64,000 nucleotides of DNA from an uncultured Clostridia bacterium (GTDB lineage Bacteria; Bacillota; Clostridia; Oscillospirales; Ruminococcaceae). A program made the translations under genes and the position numbers. Location: contig CAMMMX010000003.1 in NCBI GenBank assembly GCA_946498095.1, forward strand, positions 62,001 to 126,000. Direction: 5' to 3'. This document shows positions 10,443-18,090 of the stretch, piece by piece (positions within the stretch are counted from its first letter, which is position 1; each line of letters starts with the position of its first letter). The notes under the pieces were generated by a model. It was not told where the DNA came from, did not search any database, and worked only from the letters and a program-made list of their open reading frames with translations.

Positions 10443-10877
10443 ATGTCGAATGCAGAAGAAATTCGGTTTTATGTCAAACAGCTGTTGGAAGACGGGCAAC
10501 CGCATGATAAAGATGAGATGCGCGCCTATCTTGCAGCAAACGCACCACGGGCGGCTTCGTACACGTCGGGGATGCTGGCGGGGGCGCTTTATAGCCTGGT
10601 ACAAAATAGCGGAGGGAGGTATAAAAGCCTTGGAGGAGGCGTTTACCAGAAGATGTCCGGTGTATCCAGGTCCTATAGACCGGGGCTGGAGGAAGAGGTA
10701 CTGGAAGTGTTACAAAACACCTGTACATCGCTGGAGAACGCCTGCACGATAAACATTTTAAACTTATCCCAGCAGGAGATGGCCGTCGCCGATAAAGTGC
10801 GCGGCATCATCCAGTATCTACACAGCGCTATCGCCGAACTACGTGCGCTACCGGGACCCAATTCATCACAGGGGTAA
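10443..10877 (+). CDS. conserved-looking hypothetical protein
   Basis: Protein of 144 residues that I do not recognise. It is soluble with no signal peptide. The first 70 residues (VKQLLEDGQPHDKDEMRAYL...SLVQNSGGRYKSLGGGVYQ) read like a small winged-helix domain, as in predicted DNA-binding modules where the wing ends in a conserved GGG(V/L)Y. The C-terminal half is helical. The ATG follows GAAAGGCGGTTTGAAAG, giving a GGCGG ribosome site at 8 nt. It lies upstream of sigG but the sigma-G-type promoter between them suggests separate expression in sporulation. Confidence 0.7.
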   Translation: MSNAEEIRFYVKQLLEDGQPHDKDEMRAYLAANAPRAASYTSGMLAGALYSLVQNSGGRYKSLGGGVYQKMSGVSRSYRPGLEEEVLEVLQNTCTSLENACTINILNLSQQEMAVADKVRGIIQYLHSAIAELRALPGPNSSQG

Positions 10878-10952
10878 CCGAAGAGAAACGCAAATCCTTT
10901 TGTTTGAGTGCGAACGAGCTTACTTGCTTCATAATGGTATTTTTTAGCATAT

Positions 10953-10982
10953 GAATGCCGGACGCTGTGACAGTCCATACTG
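10953..10982 (+). promoter_or_regulatory. sigma-G/F-type forespore promoter of sigG
   Basis: GAATG at 10953-10957 fits the sigma-G -35 consensus GHATR, and CATACTG at 10976-10982 fits the -10 consensus CATWHTA at 6 of 7 positions; the spacer is 18 nt. It sits 36 nt upstream of the sigG start, leaving room for a normal leader with the AGGGGG site. sigG of Bacillus is transcribed by sigma-F and by itself, so the placement fits. Confidence 0.65.
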
Positions 10983-11018
10983 ACATTGAGAAAGAAATGG
11001 ACCTAGGGGGCGTTGGTC

Positions 11019-11786
11019 ATGATCAATAAGGTGGAAATCTGTGGGGTCAACACAGCAAAGCTTCGGGTGTTAAAAGAAAGTGAAAAAATCGAGCTGCTTA
11101 ACCGAATGAAACAGGGTGACGCACAGGCACGTGACGAGCTGGTCAAAGGAAATCTACGCTTGGTGCTAAGCGTCATCCAGAGATTTGTCGGACGGGGCGA
11201 AAACCTTGATGACCTGTTCCAGGTGGGATGCATCGGGCTGATCAAGGCGATTGATAACTTCAACGTCGACCTGAACGTTCGATTTTCGACCTACGCGGTA
11301 CCGATGATAATCGGCGAGATACGCCGCTATCTGCGCGACAACAATTCTGTCCGTGTTAGCCGTTCGTTGCGCGACCTCGCTTATAAGACGATGCAGGCGA
11401 GGGAACAGCTGATGGGAGAGAATATGCGGGAACCGACCGTCGAACAGATCGCGGAAAAGGTGGGGGCGACACGAGAGGAAGTCGTGATGGCGATGGAAGC
11501 TATCAGCGAGCCAGTTTCCCTGTACGAGCCTGTCTACTCGGATTCTGAAGACACCCTTTACGTTATGGACCAGCTTGGGGATAAGAACGACGACGCCAAT
11601 TGGGTGGACGAAATAGCGCTGAAAGAGGCTATCCGTAAACTGGAGGGCAGGGAGAAGAAGATTCTATATATGCGTTTTTTTCAGGGGAAGACGCAGGTGG
11701 AGGTTGCTCAGGAAATCCATATTTCTCAAGCGCAGGTGTCGCGCCTGGAGAAAGGGGCGTTAGATCGGATCAAAGGGCATATCTAG
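11019..11786 (+). CDS. sigG: RNA polymerase sporulation sigma factor SigG
   Basis: Late forespore sigma factor, 255 residues, matching the Bacillus SigG family almost throughout. It starts with the family signature NKVEICGVNTAKL, then has region 2 (GNLRLVLSVIQRF, DDLFQVGCIGLIKAID, RFSTYAVPMIIGEIRRYLRD), region 3, and the region 4 helix-turn-helix (KTQVEVAQEIHISQAQVSRLEKGAL). The ATG at 11019 has AGGGGG 8 nt upstream; an in-frame TTG two codons earlier is too close. Unlike in Bacillus, spoIIGA and sigE are not adjacent. A sigma-G/F-type promoter precedes it and a hairpin follows. Confidence 0.97.
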   Translation: MINKVEICGVNTAKLRVLKESEKIELLNRMKQGDAQARDELVKGNLRLVLSVIQRFVGRGENLDDLFQVGCIGLIKAIDNFNVDLNVRFSTYAVPMIIGEIRRYLRDNNSVRVSRSLRDLAYKTMQAREQLMGENMREPTVEQIAEKVGATREEVVMAMEAISEPVSLYEPVYSDSEDTLYVMDQLGDKNDDANWVDEIALKEAIRKLEGREKKILYMRFFQGKTQVEVAQEIHISQAQVSRLEKGALDRIKGHI

Positions 11787-11878
11787 GAGAATATTTCGCT
11801 GTGCCGGGCCCGGATCTGTTCTTTTATCATCTTTCCACAAAACATCAGGATCACTGTCTCTATCAGAACAGTGGAAGA

Positions 11879-11911
11879 GAAACCGCCTGTCTAGAAGGGA
11901 CAGGCGGTTTC
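11879..11911 (+). terminator. hairpin after sigG
   Basis: A perfect 13-bp stem (GAAACCGCCTGTC and its complement) with a 7-nt loop lies about 90 nt after the sigG stop. The U-run is short (UUU), so termination strength is uncertain. Confidence 0.65.
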
Positions 11912-11926
11912 GTAGTGGAACACACC

Positions 11927-11955
11927 TTGCATATACGCATTACATATGTTAAAAT
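11927..11955 (+). promoter_or_regulatory. sigma-A promoter for small membrane protein and acetyltransferase
   Basis: TTGCAT and TAAAAT are separated by 17 nt and lie 45 nt upstream of the start at 12000, directly after the sigG terminator. This makes the next two genes a vegetative unit separate from sigG. Confidence 0.75.
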
Positions 11956-11999
11956 AATACAAACTCCTCAGCAAGCCGCGACAGAAAGGAACCGCGCCC

Positions 12000-12245
12000 A
12001 TGAACAGAATTCGCCCGCAGGACATAGTCATATCCATCCTGATGATTGCTTATATCATTGTTACGAACCAAGCCCTTACGCCTCAGGCGATGGGCATTAT
12101 TCTTGCTGTGCTGACGGTGGGAGCAGCTGCCACAACAGTATGGTTGTTCCGGAAAGAGAAAAACAGCGTCGGCCGGATCGTCTACTGTCTGATCACCGTA
12201 TTTGTTGGCGTAGGTTCGGTGCTGCATGTCCTAGACTTGTTGTAA
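12000..12245 (+). CDS. small two-helix membrane protein
   Basis: Protein of 81 residues with two predicted membrane helices: about residues 8-40 (IVISILMIAYIIV...IILAVLTVGAAATTVWLF) and 58-80 (GRIVYCLITVFVGVGSVLHVLDL), with a basic FRKEKN loop between. Function unknown. The ATG has an AGAAAGGA site 9 nt upstream and a good promoter at 11927-11955. The next acetyltransferase gene starts 35 nt later with its own ribosome site and is probably co-transcribed. Confidence 0.75.
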   Translation: MNRIRPQDIVISILMIAYIIVTNQALTPQAMGIILAVLTVGAAATTVWLFRKEKNSVGRIVYCLITVFVGVGSVLHVLDLL

Positions 12246-12279
12246 GTCTGAGTCAATAATACAAGAAGGGGTGTTAACC

Positions 12280-12819
12280 ATGCAGGAAATCATACTGGAC
12301 GAGCGGATCGTTTCTGCTACCTTTGACGAGGCTTTCGCTATCATGGATGAGGCTTTCCCAAATAGCGAGATGCGTACCTATGAGAGGCAGCGGGCGCTTC
12401 TATCCGACCCGACCTACCGGATGTATGCTTGTCGTGACGCATCAGGACGACTTGTAGCATTTCTTGCGGCCTGGGAATTCCCGTTTTTCCGTTTTGTTGA
12501 GCATATTGCCGTCAGCGCCACCCAGCGAGGCGCAGGATTGGGCGGCCGGCTCATGGAGGCCTATAAGAAGCGTTCGGACCTGAGAATTGTCCTGGAGGTG
12601 GAACCGCCGGAGAACGAGATCGCCCAGAGACGGATTGGCTTTTATCAACGTCACGGATTTCAGTTCAATCACTTTCCCTATGAACAGCCGCCGATGCGTG
12701 AAGGGCAGCAGGCGATTGCGCTGTATCTGATGTCATGGCCGGAGGCCTTATCTGAGGAGGCCTTCCACTCTGATAAAGCGACACTGTACCGGTGCGTCTA
12801 CGGGCAGGAGGAGGCTTGA
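12280..12819 (+). CDS. GNAT family N-acetyltransferase
   Basis: Acetyl-CoA-dependent acetyltransferase of 179 residues. Motif A of the GNAT fold is visible around VEHIAVSATQRGAGLGGRLMEA (R-x-x-G-x-G/L type pyrophosphate loop), with motif B at QRRIGFYQRHGFQ. Substrate cannot be predicted. The ATG at 12280 follows GAAGGGG with 8 nt spacing; an upstream GTG in the same frame is too near the ribosome site. It likely shares a transcript with the small membrane protein before it. Confidence 0.88.
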   Translation: MQEIILDERIVSATFDEAFAIMDEAFPNSEMRTYERQRALLSDPTYRMYACRDASGRLVAFLAAWEFPFFRFVEHIAVSATQRGAGLGGRLMEAYKKRSDLRIVLEVEPPENEIAQRRIGFYQRHGFQFNHFPYEQPPMREGQQAIALYLMSWPEALSEEAFHSDKATLYRCVYGQEEA

Positions 12820-12859
12820 GAGGGGTTATTTTTCCGGGATTGTCCGAATAAGCTTGTAA

Positions 12860-12886
12860 GGGTGGACGGCATTGCGCCGTCCGCCC
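12860..12886 (+). terminator. hairpin between acetyltransferase and yabM-like gene
   Basis: An 11-bp GC-rich stem (GGGTGGACGGC with one G-U pair to its partner) and a 5-nt loop, followed by a weak T-containing tail. It lies just before the ribosome site of the next gene. Confidence 0.5.
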
Positions 12887-12916
12887 CATTTGCTTGATAA
12901 AGGAGACAGGTCGGAC

Positions 12917-14674
12917 ATGAAGCACAGGAAAAAGGAAAAGGCGCAGTCCGAGCAGGGGTTCATTCAGGGAGCGGCGATCCTGGTAGGCAGCCTGTTTATC
13001 ACCAAAATCATTGGTGCGCTGTTTAAAATCCCCCTAACGAATATCATTGGCGGCAGTGGTATGGGGTATTTCAACAGTGCGTATGTCCTCTTCCTGCCGG
13101 TATATTCCCTAGCAGTGGGCGGACTTCCGGCAGCGGTGGCGCGGATGGTGGCGCAATACCGTGCGCAGGGTGATTCTGCGTCGGTCAAGCGGCTTTTACA
13201 TCTGTCGCTGACGTTGTTTATAGCGTTGGGAGCCGTGTGTATGGTGGGAGTGGCGTTGTGTGCGCCGCTATTTGTGCGTGCGGTGGGAAACCCTAAGGCC
13301 TTGCTGTGCGTGCTGCTGATCGCGCCGTCTCTTTTGTTCGGCGGGATCATGGCGGCTTATCGCGGCTATTATGAAGGGCTGCGCAATATGGTACCCACCG
13401 CGATTTCTCAGGTGGTGGAAGCCCTGTGTAAGCTGGTGGCGGGGCTTTTATTTGCTTATGTGACCGTCTTATTTGGTCAGAGGCAGTTTGCGCTGACGGG
13501 GACGGTATTCGGTCAGGAGGCGTCGACGCCCCAGCAGGCCAGCGAGATTGTCATGCCTTTTGCGGCGGCCGCAGCCATTCTCGGCATTACTATCAGCACG
13601 ATGGTCGGTGCAGCCTATCTGATGATCCGGCATAAATGGAAAGGGGATGGCGTCGCCGTGCCGAAAGCGTCCGGGAATCAGGGGGAACCTAACGGGACGC
13701 TTGTCAAACGACTTGCACTGCTGGCACTGCCGGTAGCCGTTGGTTCGATTGTGGTGAACATATCCTCGCTTATCGATCTTTTGACGATTCACCGTTGCCT
13801 GTCCGATGCCATTAGTATTGATCCTGTTTATTTTGCTCGTACCTATCATTTCGCCCTACAGGGAACGGTAGGGCTGCTTGACTTACCCAATCTAATTTAT
13901 GGTTCCTATACAGGGCTGGCAGTGACAGTGTTCGGCTTGGTTCCCGCTTTTACGGGGATGCTGGGAAAGAGTCTGCTGCCTAGCGTGACCAGTGGCTGGG
14001 TGGAAGGAAATTTGGACGAAGTGCGGAAAAGCGTGTCATCCATGCTGCGCGTGACTTGCCTGTTCGTTTTTCCATGCGGGTTCAGCGTGGCACTTCTTGC
14101 ACAGCCGATCCTGGATTTTTTGTTTCACAGCCGTACGGTGGAAATCGCTATTGCAGCAGAACCGCTGTCTGTCATGGGAATCGGCCTTATCTTCCTTGCC
14201 TTAGCGACGCCGCTGTTTAGCGTTTTGCAGGCGGTGGGAAGGGCGGATTTGCCGGTCAAGTTAACTGCGGCTGGGACCGTCGTTAAGCTTCTGCTTAATC
14301 TGGCGCTGATTTCTCGTCCGCAGATAGGGATTATCGGGGCCGCAGTTGGTACTGCGGTTTGCTATGGCGTTATCGTTATTGGGGCGTTGGTTGAGGTAAG
14401 ACGCTTGACAGGGTTGCGGTTGCATGCAAGCGAATGCTTGATCCGACCGGCGATAGCTGGGGGGTTCTGCGCTGCGACGGCGTCGCATGTACAGCGGACG
14501 CTGCAAGATTGCTTGGACAGGCGACTGTCTTTCTTGATTGCGTTGATGGCCGGGGGACTTGTTTTCGTCATTTTTGCCTTTGCGTTGCGTCTTATCAGCC
14601 GTGAGGACGTCATTTCCCTGCCAAACGGAGAAAAAATTGCAAAAACACTTGAAAAATATCGTCTGATAAGGTAA
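12917..14674 (+). CDS. yabM: YabM/SpoVB-type polysaccharide flippase
   Basis: Polytopic membrane protein of 585 residues in the MurJ/SpoVB/YabM oligosaccharide flippase superfamily. Many hydrophobic segments are visible, with the conserved N-terminal GAAILVGSLFITKIIGALFKIPLTNIIG and the PAAVARMVA segment. Such proteins move lipid-linked sugars across the membrane for wall, cortex or polysaccharide synthesis. Position decides the sub-name: it opens the conserved yabM-mazG-hup-rqcP-yabP-yabQ-divIC-yabR gene order. The ATG at 12917 follows AAAGGAGA with about 10 nt spacing; an upstream in-frame ATG would add 15 unrelated residues. SpoVB proper is the main alternative. Confidence 0.85.
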   Translation: MKHRKKEKAQSEQGFIQGAAILVGSLFITKIIGALFKIPLTNIIGGSGMGYFNSAYVLFLPVYSLAVGGLPAAVARMVAQYRAQGDSASVKRLLHLSLTLFIALGAVCMVGVALCAPLFVRAVGNPKALLCVLLIAPSLLFGGIMAAYRGYYEGLRNMVPTAISQVVEALCKLVAGLLFAYVTVLFGQRQFALTGTVFGQEASTPQQASEIVMPFAAAAAILGITISTMVGAAYLMIRHKWKGDGVAVPKASGNQGEPNGTLVKRLALLALPVAVGSIVVNISSLIDLLTIHRCLSDAISIDPVYFARTYHFALQGTVGLLDLPNLIYGSYTGLAVTVFGLVPAFTGMLGKSLLPSVTSGWVEGNLDEVRKSVSSMLRVTCLFVFPCGFSVALLAQPILDFLFHSRTVEIAIAAEPLSVMGIGLIFLALATPLFSVLQAVGRADLPVKLTAAGTVVKLLLNLALISRPQIGIIGAAVGTAVCYGVIVIGALVEVRRLTGLRLHASECLIRPAIAGGFCAATASHVQRTLQDCLDRRLSFLIALMAGGLVFVIFAFALRLISREDVISLPNGEKIAKTLEKYRLIR

Positions 14675-14717
14675 TATATAAGACATAAGACACACTTTTA
14701 GGATAACAGGAGTAAAA

Positions 14718-15467
14718 ATGGCGGATTTTGAGAGAAAAGACAAGTATGCGATGGCGGATCTTCTTGCGATCATGAAGCTGCTGCGTAGCCCGGACGGATG
14801 TCCGTGGGATAGGGAGCAGAATCACCATTCGATCCGTAAAAATTTCATCGAGGAAACCTACGAGGCTGTTGAGGCAATTGACAACGAAGACAGCGCCCTT
14901 CTTCTGGAGGAACTCGGCGACGTTCTTCTGCAGGTCGTCTTCCACGCTCAGATCGAGTCTGACGCGGGTGGTTTTGACTTTGATGCGGTCTGTGACGGCA
15001 TTTGTAAAAAGCTGATTGTCCGCCATCCCCATGTTTTTGGCGATCTGAAGGTATCCTCAGGCGACGAGGTGCTGAAAAACTGGGAGCAGATTAAAAACGA
15101 CGTCAAAGGTGTCCAGACAGCTACGGAGACGCTGAAAAATGTTCCGAAGGTGCAACCGGCGCTCATGCGTGCGCAGAAGATCAGTCACCGTGCCGCTAAG
15201 GCGGGCGTAACTTTCGTCGATGCTAATGCCGCCGCACAAAAGCTGGCGGAGGATGTACGGAGTTTGACGCAAAATTTAACGGCTGAGGATGTGTCTGCGC
15301 AGCTGGGCCGTGTGTTGTTCGACTGCGCACATGTTGCCAGACTCTTATCCGTTGACGCAGAACAGGCACTGGGGAAAACGTCGGATCGTTTTATTGGAGT
15401 GTTTTCCCGTTTGGAAGAAGAAAATCACTTGACAGAAGGAAAAAGCAGTTTGCTGGATGAATTTTAA
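14718..15467 (+). CDS. mazG: nucleoside triphosphate pyrophosphohydrolase MazG
   Basis: Cytoplasmic house-cleaning enzyme of 249 residues that hydrolyses NTPs or dNTPs to monophosphates and pyrophosphate. The all-alpha catalytic motif is clear: EETYEAVEAI followed by LLEELGDVLLQVVFH, and a second, degenerate MazG repeat occupies the C-terminal half. The Bacillus homologue in this position (YabN) carries an extra N-terminal tetrapyrrole methylase-like domain, which is absent here; no sequence for it lies upstream. CAGGAG precedes the ATG by 6-7 nt. It lies 43 nt after the yabM-like gene in the same cluster. Confidence 0.95.
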   Translation: MADFERKDKYAMADLLAIMKLLRSPDGCPWDREQNHHSIRKNFIEETYEAVEAIDNEDSALLLEELGDVLLQVVFHAQIESDAGGFDFDAVCDGICKKLIVRHPHVFGDLKVSSGDEVLKNWEQIKNDVKGVQTATETLKNVPKVQPALMRAQKISHRAAKAGVTFVDANAAAQKLAEDVRSLTQNLTAEDVSAQLGRVLFDCAHVARLLSVDAEQALGKTSDRFIGVFSRLEEENHLTEGKSSLLDEF

Positions 15468-15564
15468 AGACAGAAGAAGGAAAACTAATCAAAAATAAGG
15501 AAACAGCTTAGTTTAATGGCGCTCAGCCGTTGAATAAAACTAAAAATTTTGGAGGTAATCAAAA

Positions 15565-15840
15565 ATGACGAAGGCAGAATTAGTTAATGTTATTGCTGAT
15601 AAAGCGCAGTTGACCAAAAAAGACGCGGATGTAGCGTTGAATGCGGTTGTGGAGGCAATTACGGAAGCTCTGGCGAAAGGCGACAAAATCAGTTTGGTTG
15701 GTTTTGGTACGTTTGAAGTACGTGATCGTTCGGAGAGAAAGGGCAAGAATCCGGCAACCGGTGCGGAAATTACCATTCCAGCTACCAAGGTTCCCGCTTT
15801 CAAGGCCAGCAAAGCACTGAAAGACGCTATTGCGAAATAA
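15565..15840 (+). CDS. hup: HU family DNA-binding protein
   Basis: Histone-like nucleoid protein of 91 residues that bends DNA as a dimer. The sequence has the full HU signature: MTKAELVNVIA at the start, GDKISLVGFGTFEVRDR, the KNPATGAEI beta-arm with the intercalating Pro, and a KVPAFKASKALKDA C-terminus. GGAGGT lies 9 nt before the ATG. It sits between mazG and rqcP, as in related Firmicutes, and is followed by a strong terminator, so it is probably highly expressed on a short transcript. Confidence 0.97.
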   Translation: MTKAELVNVIADKAQLTKKDADVALNAVVEAITEALAKGDKISLVGFGTFEVRDRSERKGKNPATGAEITIPATKVPAFKASKALKDAIAK

Positions 15841-15856
15841 GCGGCGAGAACGTATC

Positions 15857-15905
15857 AAAAATCAGCTTTCGGTGGACTGTCTCGAAGGCTGATTTTTTCT
15901 TTTTA
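15857..15905 (+). terminator. strong intrinsic terminator after hup
   Basis: A 15-bp stem with one G-U pair (arms at 15857-15871 and 15883-15897), an 11-nt loop, and a long U-rich tail. It lies 17 nt after the HU stop. Confidence 0.88.
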
Positions 15906-15927
15906 CTTTTATGATGGAGGATTTTGA

Positions 15928-16170
15928 ATGAGACTGGATAAATATTTGAAGGTGACACGACTAATCAAGCGGCGGACTGTGGCGAACGAGGCCTGTGACG
16001 CGGGAAAGATACTGGCCAATGGAAAAGCCGCGCGGGCGTCTTATGACGTAAAGGTGGGAGACGTGCTAGAGATTCAGCTGGGGGCGAGACCGTTGAAGGT
16101 GAAGGTGCTGCAAGTGACGGAGTACGCAACAAAAGAAAACGCCGCGGAGAATTACACTGTTATAGAGTGA
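15928..16170 (+). CDS. rqcP: S4-domain ribosome quality control factor RqcP (YabO)
   Basis: Small RNA-binding protein of 80 residues made almost only of an S4 domain (MRLDKYLKVTRLIKRRTVANEA...GKILANGKAARASYDVKVGDVLEI). In Bacillus the YabO homologue was renamed RqcP; it works with RqcH on the 50S subunit to add C-terminal alanine tails to stalled nascent chains. GGAGG precedes the ATG by about 8 nt. The position in the yab cluster supports the orthology. RqcH itself is not in this window. Confidence 0.93.
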   Translation: MRLDKYLKVTRLIKRRTVANEACDAGKILANGKAARASYDVKVGDVLEIQLGARPLKVKVLQVTEYATKENAAENYTVIE

Positions 16171-16241
16171 ACAGACCCTCCCCGGACATAGAAATAGGTT
16201 CTGCAAAACGTCGGATTAGATGAGGAGTAAATGCCGGCTTG

Positions 16242-16270
16242 TCATATTCACAGAACATCATGAATACACT
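16242..16270 (+). promoter_or_regulatory. sigma-E promoter of yabP-yabQ
   Basis: TCATATT at 16242-16248 matches the sigma-E -35 consensus KMATATT at every position. After 14 nt, AATACACT at 16263-16270 matches the -10 consensus CATACAMT at 7 of 8. It lies 54 nt upstream of yabP. yabP and yabQ are mother-cell sigma-E genes in Bacillus, so sequence and context agree. Confidence 0.8.
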
Positions 16271-16324
16271 GATATTACAGCAAGGGCAGGCTATCCGCTG
16301 AGCTGAAACGGCAAGGAGTGGTTC

Positions 16325-16621
16325 ATGATGCAAGAAGTCCGAACAGAGGAAAAGCGCACCTCAAAAATCCCACACAACATTATCATGGAGGATCGTAAGT
16401 CACTCTCGATATCGGGCGTCGTCGATGTGGACAGCTTTGATGAGCAGACAGTGGTGCTATTCACTGATCTGGGGGAACTTTGTATCCGTGGTTCCAATCT
16501 ACATATTAACAAGATTAGTGTGGAGACCGGAGAGCTAACGATGGAAGGGAACATCTCGTCCTTGGCATATACGGAGCAGATGAAGAAAAGTGGTTCGATG
16601 CTGTCAAAGCTGTTTAGGTAA
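16325..16621 (+). CDS. yabP: sporulation protein YabP
   Basis: Mother-cell sporulation protein of 98 residues, with the compact beta-rich YabP/YqfC-type domain (HNIIMEDRKSLSISGVVDVDSFDEQTVVL...GELCIRGSNLHINKI). In Bacillus yabP is a sigma-E gene transcribed with yabQ; the exact biochemical role is not known. AAGGAG lies 6 nt before the ATG. A near-perfect sigma-E promoter is 54 nt upstream. The yabQ start follows 6 nt after the stop. Confidence 0.95.
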   Translation: MMQEVRTEEKRTSKIPHNIIMEDRKSLSISGVVDVDSFDEQTVVLFTDLGELCIRGSNLHINKISVETGELTMEGNISSLAYTEQMKKSGSMLSKLFR

Positions 16622-16627
16622 CGTGAG

Positions 16628-17212
16628 ATGCAGGTTTTCTTTTCACTGAACGACTATACCCGCTTCTTCTTGGTTTCCTGTTTGGTCGGGGCGGGACTCG
16701 GGGCTCTGTACGATTTTTTCCGCGTCCTTCGTGTGGCGGTATGGTCGCCAAAGTGGATTGTCGTTGCAGAAGATCTTCTCTATTTCATCCTTTGTGCGGT
16801 GATCACGTTTCTATATATGGCCGGCTATGCGCAAGGACAGGTGAGAGGCTATATTCTCATCGGTGAACTGCTGGGATGGATTCTTTACTATTTTACAATT
16901 GGAAAGCTGGTCATTCAACTTTCCAAAGGTCTTATTCGCATCGTACGGGCTATTGTACAGACAATATGGAAGGTTTTTACCTTTCCTTTTCGTACTTTGT
17001 GGAAGGTGATTCGGAAATTTGCACAAAGTACGAGAGCCTTTTTTGTGAAACATGCTGTTTTTTCAAGGAAACAGAAAAAGGAGCGAAAAAAGCCCTTGCA
17101 ACTGGGGTGCCGTTTGTTGTATAATCTATTTAATAAACAGAAAAAGAGAACGACGCAACCTCAAAACGCAGCCTCGGTGCAGCCCGACGGACTGCAGGAA
17201 GGTAAAAAATGA
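16628..17212 (+). CDS. yabQ: spore cortex biosynthesis protein YabQ
   Basis: Membrane protein of 194 residues with about four hydrophobic segments in the first 110 residues (FFLVSCLVGAGLGALYDFFRVLR, ILCAVITFLYMAGY, ILIGELLGWILYYFTIG), then a highly basic cytoplasmic tail. YabQ is required for spore cortex formation in Bacillus. Its last four bases overlap the divIC start (ATGA), indicating translational coupling of a sporulation gene to a division-type gene, as in other members of this cluster. Confidence 0.93.
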   Translation: MQVFFSLNDYTRFFLVSCLVGAGLGALYDFFRVLRVAVWSPKWIVVAEDLLYFILCAVITFLYMAGYAQGQVRGYILIGELLGWILYYFTIGKLVIQLSKGLIRIVRAIVQTIWKVFTFPFRTLWKVIRKFAQSTRAFFVKHAVFSRKQKKERKKPLQLGCRLLYNLFNKQKKRTTQPQNAASVQPDGLQEGKK

Positions 17213-17505
17213 AACGGGAAAAGAAAAAAAACACTTTCTCCAAAATCGCTATCAGGCTGACAGGTGCAGTCTTTTTTATATATGCAGTCGTCTCCCTCGT
17301 TACGATGCAGATTCAGATTAGCAATAAGAAGAACCAACTGGAACAGGTTCAAGCCAACATTGCCCAACAGCAGAAAACGAATGACGAATACAAAGCGCTC
17401 AATAACGAGGAAAATCTGCGTGAGTATGTCGAGCGGATCGCGCGGGAGAAATTTGGGTATGTTTACCCAGATGAACGCATTATCTATGAGATTGCAGGCG
17501 AATAA
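17209..17505 (+). CDS. divIC: septum formation initiator DivIC/FtsB-like
   Basis: Bitopic membrane protein of 98 residues: basic N-terminus, one membrane helix (about residues 15-35, TGAVFFIYAVVSLVTMQIQI), then a coiled coil (NKKNQLEQVQANIAQQQKTNDEYKAL) and the FtsB/DivIC end motif around YVERIAREKFGYVYPDERI. It would act in the divisome with FtsL and DivIB at the septum. It overlaps yabQ by four bases and precedes the S1-domain gene, the order seen in Bacillus (yabQ-divIC-yabR). Confidence 0.93.
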   Translation: MKREKKKNTFSKIAIRLTGAVFFIYAVVSLVTMQIQISNKKNQLEQVQANIAQQQKTNDEYKALNNEENLREYVERIAREKFGYVYPDERIIYEIAGE

Positions 17506-17546
17506 GCCCGGAAGCGGAATATTTTAAGGGGGACTTTGTTTATTTT

Positions 17547-18014
17547 ATGCAACTCGAAGTGGGAAAAATCGTTGAAGGTAAAGTAACTGGAATTACAAAT
17601 TTCGGCGCTTTTATTGATTTGGGTGACGGCGTAACCGGAATGGTACATATTTCTGAGGTAGCGTCGACATACGTCAAGGAAATCCGCGATCATCTGACAG
17701 AAAATCAGATTGTTAAAGTCAAGATTGTTAATGTAACGGATGACGGTAAGGTTAGTTTGTCTATCAAAAAGGCGGTCGAGGGTGACGCTCCACAGCGCAA
17801 TTCCCGTAACCGGTCGCAGGGAGGCAATCGTGGACAGGGTGGACGTGCACCGCGCGGGAACGTCAATGAGAGCCGGGATTTCAGCCGGAGAAATGAACCA
17901 GAGTCGTTTGAGGATATGCTTAGCAAATTCAAGCAAAACAGTGAAGAAAAGATGTCCGATCTCAAGCATATGCTGGATAACAAGCGCGGTAGCAGACGCT
18001 ACGGCGGAAAATAG
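17547..18014 (+). CDS. yabR: S1 RNA-binding domain protein YabR
   Basis: Cytoplasmic protein of 155 residues with one S1 RNA-binding domain (about residues 1-75: VGKIVEGKVTGITNFGAFIDLGDGVTGMVHISEVAS) followed by a disordered Arg/Gly/Asn/Gln-rich segment (RNSRNRSQGGNRGQGG) and a short charged helix. Related general-stress S1 proteins associate with ribosomes. The purine-rich AGGGGG site is about 14 nt from the ATG, which is long, but the N-terminus matches the family. A terminator follows. Confidence 0.92.
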   Translation: MQLEVGKIVEGKVTGITNFGAFIDLGDGVTGMVHISEVASTYVKEIRDHLTENQIVKVKIVNVTDDGKVSLSIKKAVEGDAPQRNSRNRSQGGNRGQGGRAPRGNVNESRDFSRRNEPESFEDMLSKFKQNSEEKMSDLKHMLDNKRGSRRYGGK

Positions 18015-18021
18015 GATGGTC

Positions 18022-18048
18022 AGAGGCGGATGAGATACCGCCTCTTTT
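18022..18048 (+). terminator. terminator after yabR
   Basis: An 8-bp stem AGAGGCGG/CCGCCTCT with an 8-nt loop and a short U-run, 7 nt after the yabR stop, closing the yab cluster. Confidence 0.75.
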
Positions 18049-18090
18049 CATGCCCGCAGATACCGTACGGAAAATAGGCGCAATACGTGG

